From: Arthrobacter sp. H16F315
GTDB lineage: Bacteria; Actinomycetota; Actinomycetes; Actinomycetales; Micrococcaceae
Assembly: GCF_024124825.1 (NCBI RefSeq)
Contig: NZ_JAMXSS010000002.1
Coordinates: 2,976,001-3,040,000, forward strand
Length of the DNA: 64,000 nucleotides
Reading direction: 5' to 3'
The notes under the pieces: model-generated
Told to the model about the DNA's origin: nothing
The model's database searches: none
Seen by the model: the letters and a program-made list of their open reading frames with translations, nothing else
In this document: positions 1-8,922 of the stretch, in pieces
Position numbering within the stretch: the stretch's first letter is position 1
Layout of the letters: each line of letters opens with the position of its first letter
Translations under genes and position numbers: made by a program

Positions 1-615
1 ACCCTGGCTCACCGGGAGGTGGCCGCCTACCTGGTCTCGCAGGCCTTCGGTTGGGACCTCGTACCGCACACCTGGCTGCGCGATGGTCCGATGGGCGAAG
101 GAATGGTGCAGCTCTGGCAGGAGCAAGACCCCGCCCAATGCGCCGTGGACCTGGTCGCGACGGACCAGGTGCCGGAGAGTGGCTGGAAACACGTTCTCGA
201 GGGACGGGATGAGAGCGGACGAATGGTCGCCCTCGTTCACGAAGACTCGCCAGCACTCAGACGGATGGCGGTGTTCGACGTGGTCGTCAACAACGCCGAC
301 CGCAAAGGCGACCACATTCTTGCCATGCCGGAAGGACACCGGTACGGCGTGGACCATGGGCTCACCTTTCACCGTGACCACAAGCTGCGCACGGTGCTGT
401 GGGGATGGGTGGGAGACGCTTTGACCGCCGAGGAACGCGACGGCATCGATCGTGTCAGCGAAGGACTGCGAGGTGGGCTGGGCCGAAACCTGGCGGACTT
501 GCTCAGCGCCGAAGAAATCGCATCGCTCGCCGCGCGTTGCGCACGGTTGCGCTTGGCAGGGCGGTTTCCGGCTCCGAGCGGTGAGATGTCGGCGGTGCCC
601 TGGCCGCTGTTCTAG
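1..615 (+). CDS. SCO1664-family protein, 3' part (5' end outside window)
   Basis: The frame is open from base 1, so the true start lies upstream; GTG at 19 is only an internal codon. The visible 204 residues contain the hallmark segments of the SCO1664 family, distant relatives of PI3/PI4-kinase-like folds: VFDVVVNNADRKGDHIL (catalytic-loop-like NNADRKG) and GVDHGLTFH (DHG in the metal-loop position). No biochemical role is established for the family. It is followed at 616 by a noncoding stretch that holds a recombinase scrap, so no operon partner is visible downstream. Confidence 0.75.
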   Translation, partial: TLAHREVAAYLVSQAFGWDLVPHTWLRDGPMGEGMVQLWQEQDPAQCAVDLVATDQVPESGWKHVLEGRDESGRMVALVHEDSPALRRMAVFDVVVNNADRKGDHILAMPEGHRYGVDHGLTFHRDHKLRTVLWGWVGDALTAEERDGIDRVSEGLRGGLGRNLADLLSAEEIASLAARCARLRLAGRFPAPSGEMSAVPWPLF

Positions 616-686
616 GGGAATTACGGCCGAGGCAAGAACTTATTCAAGGTCTTGCCTCGGCTTGTACCGGGCTGCGGCTATTGCTT

Positions 687-800
687 CTACGCAGGGCTGT
701 CTGTCTTGAGGTACTGGTAGAGAGCTTCGCGGCTGATTCCGGATTCACTGGCCAGGCCCGTCTTCTGTTCCCCAGCGCCGGCCCGCCGACGCGGCTCTCC
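687..800 (-). pseudogene. C-terminal helix-turn-helix scrap of a serine recombinase
   Basis: On the minus strand a short frame ending at TAG 687-689 reads GEQKTGLASESGISREALYQ followed by YLKTDSPA. This matches the C-terminal HTH of small serine resolvases/invertases (usual form: G-E-x-K-x-x-L-A-x-E-x-G-I-S-R-x-T-L-Y-x-Y-L). No N-terminal catalytic domain with its serine is present upstream, so this is a remnant. The rest of 616-1181 shows no other gene. Confidence 0.5.
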
Positions 801-1181
801 CGCCTTCCCGGGCAAGGGTGGTTTCCGCGCTCTTTCCACCTAGGAGAGATTGCAGTGCTACGCGTAGTCCGGTCCGGTGGCCCGACGGCGCAGTGCGTCC
901 GCCTGATCGGGACACGCGCACAGGCACGCAAGAACATCCCTTGGAAGGCTAACCGCCCCGTGCGCTATCCGCGCCACACCACCGCGGAACGCTCGACGGC
1001 GTCGACGGCAGCAAGAAACGACAAGCCGAACGACTCAGTCATCCTGTCGACCATGGCGGCGCCGGCGCTCTGAGCTGATCCTCCAGTCAAGCTGAGCAGA
1101 CGCCTTGAGAGCCAGGTGTCCGATCAGGGTTCGGCCTCTGCGTTGGGGCAAGACAGCGAGGGGTGCCTGTAAGAATGAGGC

Positions 1182-1904
1182 ATGCCCCCGCATAACTTTC
1201 CGATCAGACGGTTAGCCGAAGACCCGGCCCACGTTCTCGACCGACGTCGGTGGCCAGGTACCCTGCCCCCTGTCGCCCAGGTTCTAGACCACGGGCTCGA
1301 TCTGACGCCCGCGACTATCTTCGTCGGCGAAAATGGGTCGGGAAAATCCACTCTCGTGGAAGCCATCGCGCTGGCCTATGGATTGTCTCCCGAAGGCGGA
1401 TCTACAGGAGCCCGCCACAGCACCAGGTCCACGGAGTCCACACTTGCCGATCACCTGCAGCTTGTCCGCAACGCCGGCGCCACAAGGCGCGGCTACTTCC
1501 TGCGCGCGGAAACCATGCACGGCTTCTTCACCTACCTCGAGAAGAACCCGAGCACCTCAGGTCCGGACATCTCGTTCCACGACATGTCACACGGCGAATC
1601 GTTCTTGGAACTGGCGGTGGACCGTTTCCGAGGACGCGGATTATGGGTCCTCGATGAGCCGGAATCGGCGTTGTCCTTCGCGGGATGCCTCAGCCTCCTC
1701 GCGGTCTTGAAAGATCTCCTCGCCGAAGGCTCCTCGCAAGTCATCATGTCCACGCACTCCCCGGTTCTTGCAGCACTTCCCGGCGCGCAGATCCTCGAAG
1801 TCGGCCCGTGGGGACTTCGGCAGCAGAAATGGTCCGACCTCGATCTGGTTTCCAACTGGCGATCATTCCTGGACTCACCTGAAAGATACCTTCGACACCT
1901 CTAA
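1182..1904 (+). CDS. AAA-family ATPase (SMC/ABC-like P-loop NTPase), 240 aa
   Basis: Walker A GENGSGKST lies at residues 49-57 and Walker B LWVLDEPESAL at about 150, followed by an H-loop-like STHSPVLAALPG. The short length, with an ABC-type signature region (MSHGES) just before Walker B, matches the single-domain AAA_21/AAA_23 ATPases often annotated as predicted ATPases. These families act in DNA repair, overcoming-lysogeny-like systems or toxin-antitoxin pairs, but nothing next to it (PASTA gene downstream, recombinase scrap upstream) defines a partner. ATG at 1182 was chosen because the conserved N-terminal region starts soon after it. Confidence 0.8.
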   Translation: MPPHNFPIRRLAEDPAHVLDRRRWPGTLPPVAQVLDHGLDLTPATIFVGENGSGKSTLVEAIALAYGLSPEGGSTGARHSTRSTESTLADHLQLVRNAGATRRGYFLRAETMHGFFTYLEKNPSTSGPDISFHDMSHGESFLELAVDRFRGRGLWVLDEPESALSFAGCLSLLAVLKDLLAEGSSQVIMSTHSPVLAALPGAQILEVGPWGLRQQKWSDLDLVSNWRSFLDSPERYLRHL

Positions 1905-1999
1905 GGCAAGCCCGGACAGGGTTGAACTAGCGTCGTCCCCGTACGGCGTGACATTGCCCATACCTTGCAGTCGGGCAGACAATACCGGCAGGAGGAAAA

Positions 2000-2383
2000 A
2001 TGCCACACAAGGCCCAGGACGAACAACGAACCGCCGATCTCGTTGTTGTCCCCGACGTTGTTGGGGAACACTTCCTGCATGCGCGGGAAGTAGCGCAAGC
2101 TGCCGGCCTGACTCTGGCGAATCCTGACCCGGATGGGCCGCCAATTAGCTCGATCGCATGGCCCAAGAATCCGACCCTCCAGAGCCAGTCAGCCGCTCCA
2201 GGTAGCGTTTCGTACCGAAACGACTCCCTCCGAATATAGCTCCGCTCGGATCTCGAACCAGACATGGCTCGGAAGCTCGAGACTCCGCCACATTTGATTG
2301 ACTGGGATCACGCGACGCCGGAAGGCCCGGCCGAAACCGTCGAGCTCACCAGCGAGACCTCGTCAGAGGAATCGGCTCCCTGA
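2000..2383 (+). pseudogene. PASTA-domain protein interrupted by an in-frame TAG
   Basis: ATG 2000 has a strong GGAGG site (1991). The reading frame gives VVVPDVVGEHFLHAREVAQA, a PASTA domain opening, then runs to DSLRI and a TAG at 2237-2239. The same frame then continues open for 47 codons (LRSDLEPDMARKLETPP to an acidic tail) to TGA at 2381. Soluble one-domain PASTA proteins of this size usually carry such a charged tail, so the TAG probably replaced a Trp codon (TGG). Either the protein is a truncated 79-residue form, or the stop is an error or is read through. Confidence 0.55.
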
Positions 2384-2473
2384 AGGTTCCCCAACCGGTC
2401 ACCGGGTCAATTCCCGTTGACATGTCCACGCCATTTGCCGCTGCGATTCACAAACTCAGGCGCCTGAAATTTA

Positions 2474-2872
2474 GTGCAGAGAAGGATTTATCCGACGCAG
2501 GCCCAGGAAGCATTCCTGGAAGGCCACATCGAGGCGTTCAACGAGATCCACGGCGTTCCGGTCAGGCACATCCGGGACGACAATCTCACCAGCGCGGTCA
2601 CTGCCGTGGTGTTCAAGCAGGCGCGGCCGCGCCAGGAGAACGACCGGTGGGTGTTGTTCCGTTCGTACTACGGCTTCGATGCTTTCTATTGCCAGCCCGG
2701 CCTCGCCGGGGCCCACGAGAAAGGCGGCGTCGAGGGCGAGGTGGGCTGGTTCCGTCGCAACCGGCTCTCCCCAATGCCTGTCGCTGAATCCTTGGATGAG
2801 CCCAACGACCGGATCCGGGAGTGGGAATCTCCGGTCGGTCCGCAGATAGGGCGCGGCGCTTCTTTGCCCTGA
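2474..2872 (+). pseudogene. IS21-family transposase (IstA) internal fragment
   Basis: The translation AFLEGHIEAFNEIHGVPVRH, then IRDDNLTSAV, ENDRWVLFRSYYGFDAFYCQ and AHEKGGVEGEVGWFRRNRLS is the core/C-terminal part of the catalytic domain of IS21-type IstA transposases. The N-terminal HTH and the first acidic residues are missing, and the frame stops at 2872 without the usual C-terminal region or a following istB. It is a dead remnant. Bases 2873-3056 carry nothing recognisable. Confidence 0.75.
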
Positions 2873-3056
2873 AAACTTGATCCTGCCGGGGAAGATCACC
2901 CGCAGCTGCAACCTGGTCCTGGCCGCGCCCGTTACTGACTCCAGGGCACGCGCGCACGGCGCGCTGAGTCTCCAGGGTCCGCATAACGATTCCACCTCCC
3001 GTCATCCCCTTTATGGTCCGATCGGCCGACAGCCCCATGACCCGCCGAAAAGCCGG

Positions 3057-3695
3057 TTATACCCCGGTCAGGCGTGCAGCCCCGGCTATTGCCGAGCTTC
3101 CAAGATCGCTCTTCTTCAGAGCCTGCCGGGCTTCAAGGGCATCGGCCCACGCATCGGTCGTGCTGACGGCGGCCCAGTTTGAGTTCAACAGCGTGAGCAG
3201 CGTGGTGTGCACCGTTTTCGCGTCGGCGAAACCGGCGTCATTTGCGAGGTTGATGGCCCCGGTGGCATCTGAAAGAACTTCGGTATTGAAGCCGAGGAAC
3301 TCCGCTTCAACAGCCGAGGCAAGGATGCAGTTGTTGGTCATGTAGCCCACGAGGGTGACAGTGTCGATGTCATGCCCGCGAAGCCACCCGGCGAGGTCTG
3401 TGTCAGCGTAAACGGAGCCGTACTGCTTGATGACACCCTTCCATGTATCAGTCCTGCGGCGTTCGACGTCGGGGTGAAGTTCAAATTCCGGTGTGCCCGG
3501 AGCGAAGACCGGTGCGCCTTCACCTGCACTGTGTTGTACTGCCGCGACGGGTATGCCCGCAGCGGCCGCAGCGTCCAGAGCCCGCACGATCATCGCTAAA
3601 GACTCCTGGTGCGGCGGGTACTGGATCTCAAGAGGTCCAGAGAAGTACTGCTGCTGGACGTCGATGAGGATGAGGGCGCGACGGAGGGTGCTCAT
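3057..3695 (-). CDS. isochorismatase-family cysteine hydrolase, 212 aa
   Basis: Translation begins MSTLRRALILIDVQQQYF with GGAGAA upstream of the ATG at 3693-3695. The isochorismatase-like catalytic triad is visible: Asp in LIDVQ, Lys in TWKGVIK and nucleophile Cys in GYMTNNCI. Family members hydrolyse amide, ester or vinyl-ether bonds (nicotinamidase, N-carbamoylsarcosine amidase, isochorismatase); the substrate here is unknown. It is monocistronic. A palindrome TCGTATACGG at about 3805, of the type bound by GntR/FCD regulators, precedes the gene. A truncated second copy of the 5' half lies at 57187-57441. Confidence 0.8.
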   Translation of the reverse strand: MSTLRRALILIDVQQQYFSGPLEIQYPPHQESLAMIVRALDAAAAAGIPVAAVQHSAGEGAPVFAPGTPEFELHPDVERRRTDTWKGVIKQYGSVYADTDLAGWLRGHDIDTVTLVGYMTNNCILASAVEAEFLGFNTEVLSDATGAINLANDAGFADAKTVHTTLLTLLNSNWAAVSTTDAWADALEARQALKKSDLGSSAIAGAARLTGV

Positions 3696-3841
3696 GATGT
3701 TCTCCCGGATAGTGGATAGCTGGCCGCCTAACGGCGACCCTTCCATCTTCCGCAATCCACAATCCGCAATCCACAACGGGGCCACCAGCGACACGAGTTC
3801 CCGTATACGATTAATTCAGGCCAAAGGCGCTCCAAACCCCG
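3451..3841. repeat. direct repeat copy A (5' half of hydrolase gene plus promoter)
   Basis: This 391-bp segment is nearly identical to 57204-57573 in the same orientation. Copy A has two extra stretches of 7 and 14 bases, which accounts exactly for the 21-base length difference; the 14-base one is a tandem duplication of a short run near 3755. The match ends sharply at both sides (CCCCG at 3841). The two copies bracket about 53.4 kb. Confidence 0.85.
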
Positions 3842-3938
3842 TTCATACGATCAATCACGCATCGGGAGCGGCAAGGAGCAGGCATTCGAGGAATTGATGA
3901 ACATGCTCAATTCGAGACCGGATGAGCAGAAGGGGACA

Positions 3939-3994
3939 GCTGAAGGTTCCGTTGACAGCTCGGAACAGGTCAGGCTGTCAACTGAACCTTCAGC
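3939..3994. promoter_or_regulatory. 21-bp inverted repeat, possible operator
   Basis: Arms at 3939-3959 and 3974-3994 (GCTGAAGGTTCCGTTGACAG and its complement) match with one mismatch around a 14-base spacer. There is no T-run, so a simple rho-independent terminator is unlikely. It lies about 180 bases before the aldo/keto reductase at 4170 and could be its operator, or an end of a lost element. Confidence 0.4.
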
Positions 3995-4169
3995 AGTTAC
4001 TGGTTCTCCAAAACGCGACGGCATCTGCCTCTGCCGGCGACGCTGTGACGGTGGGATCGGCCGGGACCCCTTGCGTGCGGCCACAGGTGGCCGTTTTTCA
4101 CATAGCGTGGGGGCTGGGTCCGCAGCCGGGCCCGGGACTGTGACTGCGACTATTTGACGGAGGACGAAC

Positions 4170-5145
4170 GTGGAATACATCAAACTCGGCAATACCGGCA
4201 TGGACATCTCGCCGCTGGCCCTGGGATGCATGACGTACGGGGACCCGGACCGGGGCCCGCATCCCTGGACGCTGCCGGAAGACCAAAGCCGGCCGCTGAT
4301 ACGCCAGGCCGTGGAGGCGGGCATCAATTTCTTTGACACTGCCAACGTGTACTCCAACGGCTCGAGCGAGGAAATCATGGGCCGGGCCCTAGCTGATTTC
4401 ACCCGCCGGGAGGAAACCGTCATCGCCACAAAGGTGCACGGGGTAATGCGGCACGGCCCGAACGGGCGGGGCCTCTCACGCAAGGCCATCTTCGCGGAAC
4501 TTGATGCCAGCCTGACCCGGCTTGCAACGGACTACGTGGACCTGTACCAGATTCACCGGTGGGACCCCACCACGCCGATAGAGGAGACGCTGGAAGCCCT
4601 CCACGACGTCGTCAAAGCCGGCAAGGTCCGCTACATCGGCGCGTCCTCGATGGCCGCCTGGCAGTTCAGCAAAGCGCTATACCTGCAGCAACTCAACGGA
4701 TGGACCCGTTTCGTCACCATGCAGGACCATTACAACCTGGTCTACCGGGAGGAGGAACGGGAAATGTTCCCCCCTCTGTGCCGACCAGAAGATCGGGGTG
4801 CTGCCTTGGAGTCCCCTGGCTCGCGGAAAGCTCACCCGGGACTGGGACGAGAAAACGAACCGCTCGGAGAAGGATGAGTTCGGCAAGACGCTCTACACCA
4901 CCGAGGAAAGCGACAGGGCGGTCGCCGAAGCCGTGCGCCTCATCGCCGAACGCCGCGGAGTGCCCCGCGCCCAGGTCGCCTTGGCCTGGGTCCGCTCCAA
5001 CAGCGTGGTCAGTGCGCCTATTGTCGGGGCAAGCAAGCCGGCCCACCTCCAGGACGCCATCGCCTCGCTGGAACTGACGCTCACTCCCGAAGAAAAGGCC
5101 GAACTGGAAAATCCCTACGTCCCACACGCTGTCGCCGGCTACTGA
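4170..5145 (+). pseudogene. aldo/keto reductase with a one-base frameshift
   Basis: GTG 4170 with GGAGG upstream opens a typical NADPH-dependent aldo/keto reductase: GVLxLG-type start, INFFDTANVYSNG (Asp and Tyr of the tetrad), ATKVHG (Lys), DLYQIHRWD (His). The frame breaks in a run of six C at 4769-4774: reading five C instead joins EEREMFPLCADQKIGVLPWS and continues to TGA at 5143-5145 with the expected C-terminal NADP-binding part (SAPIVGASKPAHLQDAIASL). The restored protein has about 325 residues, normal for the family. It is either a pseudogene or a sequencing error in the homopolymer. Confidence 0.75.
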
Positions 5146-5332
5146 GCACATCACCCCAGACTCTGAGACCTAGATGAATTTGAAAGAAAGTCCAACAGGG
5201 AACCGGCGGGATCCCGCGGAGGCACTTGTCTCCGAACTGGGTCATTGCGACCGGTCTAATTGGGAGTTTGTGGCGCCGGTTCCCTAAGTGTGGCGCAGCG
5301 GCCGTCCGGCCCGATGATCCAAAGGAGTGCTC

Positions 5333-5510
5333 ATGGCAGGCAAGTTCGAGGTCTACAAGGACAAGTCCGGCGGATACCGGATCCGGCTCAAGTCCGGCAA
5401 CGGCGAAACCATCGCCTCCTCGGAGTCCGATAAAACCAAGGCAGCGCCCTGAACGGTATCGACTCCGTGAAGAAGAACGCCGCGTCCGACGTAGCTCCCG
5501 GGCCGGCCCG
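5333..5510 (+). pseudogene. YegP-family (DUF1508) small protein, frameshifted
   Basis: ATG 5333 follows AAAGGAGTG. The first 38 residues, beginning MAGKFEVYKDKSGGYRIRLK, match the first half of YegP/DUF1508 proteins. The frame ends at TGA 5450-5452. One missing base near 5445 would restore the usual second half, TKAAALNGIDSVKKNAAS, which is present in the +1 frame. YegP-like proteins are about 60 residues and of unknown function. Too short for most gene callers. Confidence 0.6.
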
Positions 5511-5564
5511 CCGCGAATTCGCAAATGATTGGCGCCCGGCCGGCAGGTGCTGTAAACCGATCTC

Positions 5565-6485
5565 ATGTTCTTCCGTCAACTTGAGTACATGGTGGCCTTG
5601 GCCCGCGAGCGTCACTTCCTGCGGGCGGCCCAGTCCTGTTCGGTTTCCCAGCCGGCATTGTCGGAGGGGATCCGGAAGCTGGAGGAGGAGCTGGACGTTC
5701 CCTTGATCCACCGGGGCAACAAATTTGAGGGCCTGACAGCCGAAGGGCAACAGATTGTAGTCTGGGCCCGGAGGATCCTCGCGGACCGTGACGGACTGAA
5801 AGAGGAGATCGGCGCGATGCGCGCCGGGCTCAGCGGACGGCTGCGTTTTGGGTCCGTTCCAACGGCTTCGATCGCGGTGTCCCTGCTCACAGCTCCATTC
5901 TGCGCTAAGCACCCGCTGGCGCGGGTGCAGGTTGTGTCTGACCTGAAATCCGAGGATGTTCTTCGGAGGCTGCAGAATTACGAGATCGATGCCGGCATCA
6001 CCTACATCCGTGATTCCATCCCTGGCGAGTTCCAGGTGGCCCACCTATACATGGAGAAGTACGTCCTGCTGATGGCCGCCGGCACGGGGACTGGGGTCGA
6101 GTCGGCAACCTGGGCGGCTGCCGCTGCACTTCCGCTCTGCCTGCTGGATCCGGTGATGCAGGGCAGACGGCGTCTCGATGACGTGTTTGCCGAGGTGGGT
6201 GTTATGCCGTCACCCCGGGTAGAAACCGACTCGGTGTCATCGCTCTTCGCGCAAGTATCGACGGGGTCGTGGGCAACCGTCGTGCCGTCCGCCTGGCTTC
6301 ACGTCCTTGGCGTCCCAGCCGGGATGTGCGCGTTACCTCTGGTGGAGCCGGAGCGCGCCATACCCGTCGGACTTGTCACCCTCGCCTCGGAACCGGGCTC
6401 CGTTATGGCCCGCGCCATGTCCGCCGTCAGTCGGGTGACGGACCTCACATTCCTGGAGCATCTCCCTCGCGAGCAGGCGCCATAG
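5565..6485 (+). CDS. LysR-family transcriptional regulator, 306 aa
   Basis: The N-terminal winged HTH is clear: LEYMVALARERHFLRAAQSC, then SVSQPALSEGIRKLEEELDV. It is followed by a LysR substrate-binding domain (LRFGSVPTASIAV from about residue 92). Length is normal for the family. LysR proteins usually control a divergent or adjacent gene set; here the neighbours are a broken YegP gene and a repeat protein, so the target cannot be named. The start at ATG 5565 places the HTH at the extreme N-terminus as expected. Confidence 0.85.
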   Translation: MFFRQLEYMVALARERHFLRAAQSCSVSQPALSEGIRKLEEELDVPLIHRGNKFEGLTAEGQQIVVWARRILADRDGLKEEIGAMRAGLSGRLRFGSVPTASIAVSLLTAPFCAKHPLARVQVVSDLKSEDVLRRLQNYEIDAGITYIRDSIPGEFQVAHLYMEKYVLLMAAGTGTGVESATWAAAAALPLCLLDPVMQGRRRLDDVFAEVGVMPSPRVETDSVSSLFAQVSTGSWATVVPSAWLHVLGVPAGMCALPLVEPERAIPVGLVTLASEPGSVMARAMSAVSRVTDLTFLEHLPREQAP

Positions 6486-6601
6486 ACATCGCCTATTGTG
6501 GGATCGTTTTTCCTTGTTTGATACCTATGATGCATTGGCGGAAGGTGGATCTCAGGCGGCTACCGTCTCGGCCCGCCAGCCTTCCTACCATTGGAGATCC
6601 C

Positions 6602-6901
6602 GTGATAACCCAGAACCGAAATCCAACCACTTCAGGGAGTTACTCCACCACTTCCGGGACTGCTGAAATTCCACTGACAGGCCGATACGCAGCATTCGGC
6701 CGTTACACGGCCGTTGACACGCTCGTCCGGGGCGACGCCCGCCGCATCGTCCGTCCGGGCAGCTACACCGAGGTGGATACCCTCACCCGCCCAAAGTCCG
6801 ACATCGTCCGTACGGGCAGCTACGCGGACATGGATACCCTCACCCGCCCAAAGTCCGACATCGTCCGTACGGGCAGCTACGCGGACATGATGCTCCCCTA
6901 G
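6602..6901 (+). CDS. small repeat protein with G-S-Y ... D-T-L motifs, 99 aa
   Basis: GTG 6602 has GGAG nine bases upstream. The protein is a chain of degenerate ~19-residue units built on G-(S/R)-Y-x3-(V/M)-D-T-L-x-R-x3-D-I-V-R: GRYTAVDTLVRG, GSYTEVDTLTRPKSDIVRTG and so on. The last two units are identical at the DNA level. It has no signal peptide, no membrane helix and no Cys. I do not recognise a characterised family. The regular spacing of Gly-Ser-Tyr and Asp-Thr suggests a beta-strand or scaffold repeat. No operon partner. Confidence 0.55.
   Translation: MITQNRNPTTSGSYSTTSGTAEIPLTGRYAAFGRYTAVDTLVRGDARRIVRPGSYTEVDTLTRPKSDIVRTGSYADMDTLTRPKSDIVRTGSYADMMLP
6775..6888 (+). repeat. perfect 57-bp tandem duplication inside the repeat-protein gene
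   Basis: Bases 6775-6831 and 6832-6888 are identical and in frame (57 = 19 codons). Perfect identity beside diverged upstream units means the last duplication is recent, so copy number probably varies between strains. Confidence 0.9.
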
Positions 6902-7740
6902 GCCAGGTCTCCGGTCCCGGGCTTACCGGAAGATACACACAAACAGACGGCAGCGCAGGCTGAAAAGTCCCGCAGCATGCTCCCAAAGGCGTTACCCAAG
7001 GACGTGTGTCGCAGCTTGCCGCTCCCCGCCATGCAGGCTTCCGTCAACGCATGACTTTGGCGCTCTCGGCACCTATTTATGGAATTTTCCACCTACTGTA
7101 AGTCGGATTAGATACGCTTTGAGTTAGGAATGTCAGGGTTGGGGATGAAATCCACTGTGTGCTGCGTCAGAGGGTGCCAAAGCCTGACAAAGGTGCGGGC
7201 GACGGATCACACCGCCGCACTTATGGATGATCGCCCGCGGCTTCCGTCCAGCGGCTGTTTCCTCCACATCGGATCAGCACCTATGGCCAGTGCCTGATCG
7301 CCCCCGTCTCCGCAGCGCGGACTCAACTCAGCAGATGAGCGTCCTTCAATCCGGCGCCACTGTCCATCACCGGCGGCGCCCTGCCCGCCGCCGGTCCTGG
7401 CCCGGTTTGTCCGTCCGGGCAGCGCCAGGGCCGAGGTCCAGCGTCTGCCTCGATGTTGGGGCCGGGCACGGGGAGACAGCAAAAGGCCCCGCCAGCATCA
7501 GCCGTCGGGTCCATTTTTCCGTCCAGGCGTAGACGATCTTTCACTGAATCAGCCGCGGGTAGACCCCTATCGGACGCAGGCAGCTATGCGCAGGACCGCG
7601 CAAAGGGCTCATCCCGACGAAGGCCAGGAGTAGTCAGCCTTGAAGTCTCGCGGCGGGTGGCCGCCCTTGGGCGTAAGATCGGCGACCGTTCCGCGTTTCA
7701 TAAGAGTTGTCATCAGTTGAGCGCCATATATTCTGGTGCC
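6902..7740. other. 839 bp without a recognisable gene
   Basis: Open frames exist on both strands but none has a plausible ribosome site together with family-like sequence. The stretch is GC-rich from 7200 to 7660. A TTGAGC/ATATTC-like region at about 7715-7735 could hold the promoter of the RidA gene at 7741. Confidence 0.5.
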
Positions 7741-8136
7741 ATGCCTCGATCAACTGTCACCGATCCTGCTGCACCGAAGCCGGTGGGGCCATATTCTCAC
7801 GCCGCGTCCGGACCGGGGGATTTGCTCTATGTCTCTGGCCAGACCCCCATTGATCCGGCGACGGAGGCACTCATCCATGGAGGAATCGACGCCCAGACCG
7901 AGCGTGTGTTCGCCAACCTAGCGTCGGTGCTCGCGGCCGCGAATCGCAGCTTCGCGGACGTGGTGAAGGTCAATGTCTACCTGATTGACATGGCCGATTT
8001 TGCATCGATGAACAGTGTCTACGCGAGGGTCTTTTCTGAGCCGTACCCGGCCCGAACCACCGTCGCAGTCGCCGGGCTCCCACTTGGAGCCCGAGTCGAG
8101 ATCGAGGTCGTCGCGGCATCTATGGAAGCCGACTAA
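7741..8136 (+). CDS. RidA-family (YjgF/YER057c/UK114) protein, 131 aa
   Basis: Full-length RidA fold: PVGPYSHAASGPGDLLYVSG near the N-terminus, DVVKVNVYLIDMADFASMN in the middle and the conserved Arg of ARTTVAVAGLPLGARVEIEV near the end. RidA proteins hydrolyse reactive enamine/imine intermediates made by PLP enzymes. A decayed PLP aminotransferase fragment lies just downstream on the other strand, which fits an original pairing. The start ATG 7741 is supported by the usual family N-terminus. Confidence 0.85.
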   Translation: MPRSTVTDPAAPKPVGPYSHAASGPGDLLYVSGQTPIDPATEALIHGGIDAQTERVFANLASVLAAANRSFADVVKVNVYLIDMADFASMNSVYARVFSEPYPARTTVAVAGLPLGARVEIEVVAASMEAD

Positions 8137-8243
8137 AACTCGACGGGTCGACGTTGGCTGGGCACGTCGGACTTCTTGAGCCCGATGCTTGGAAGTAGCG
8201 CACACGCTGACCCGTACGAGGCGTCCACGGCACTGGACCATCG

Positions 8244-8579
8244 TCAGTCTTGCGCGGTGGCTGCCTCCCCCATCCGGGTCAGGGCGAGAGTGAGGATGGC
8301 GCTTGAGGTCGCTAAGTTGAGACGCACATACCCGTCTCCTCCGGAACCGAAGATGTGCCCGGAGTTGAGCGCGACCCGCGCCTTGTCGTGGAACAGTTTC
8401 GCAGGCCCGTCGACGTCGGTGGCGACCCCGAACGTCGTGCTCGCCGCGGTGATGCGTGGAATGGCGAGCTGCCCGCAATTGAGCCAGGCCAGATAGGTGC
8501 CCTCCGGTGGGATCCACGGCAGCTGAGGTAGCAGAGGTAGCAGACCCGAGCATCGTGGAGCCAGTAATGAGCGATCCAT
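8244..8579 (-). pseudogene. C-terminal fragment of a MalY/PatB-type PLP aminotransferase
   Basis: From about 8525 down to TGA at 8244 the minus strand encodes PPEGTYLAWLNCGQL, then AKLFHDKARVALNSGHIFG and GYVRLNLATSSAILTLAL, the last ~90 residues of class I/II aminotransferases related to cystathionine beta-lyase. The PLP-lysine and the whole N-terminal two thirds are absent. The opening residues up to 8579 are unrelated sequence. The gene is dead. Confidence 0.65.
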
Positions 8580-8922
8580 CGAACCAAGGGCCTTTCTGCG
8601 ATTTGACGAACACTGCAGCCAGAATCACCGCCTCGTCAGCGGCCGTCGAGTGCCCGTCAGGCGATTAGCTACGCAAAAAACCGCCATTTATCGCTCAAGG
8701 ACGCATCCTTACGTCCCGTTGAACACGACTCAACCGTCTCAGTAATCGATCGTATTCGGGATTCCAGAGAGTCGAACGAGATTGGTGCTGTTTGGGCTGG
8801 CTTCCGCTCCCGTGCACCGCGCCGTCTGGCCCAACCCAAAGGGTGCAAGTCGACTCGTGAAATGACATCAAAGCCGTCTCATGAACGGTCGTAGGTGACA
8901 AACCATCCGCTTGGATGCACTT
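8580..8922. other. 343 bp without a gene
   Basis: Nothing recognisable on either strand. It separates the dead aminotransferase from the 3' end of the fructokinase-like gene. Confidence 0.5.

Noticed and set aside
6775..6888. CRISPR-like short repeats
   Set aside because: Only two contiguous units without spacers, and the repeat is in frame within a protein-coding gene. No CRISPR array or cas gene is seen in the window.
7207..7544. Overlapping 70-100 codon frames on both strands
   Set aside because: No ribosome sites or family similarity; composition looks like noncoding GC-rich DNA.
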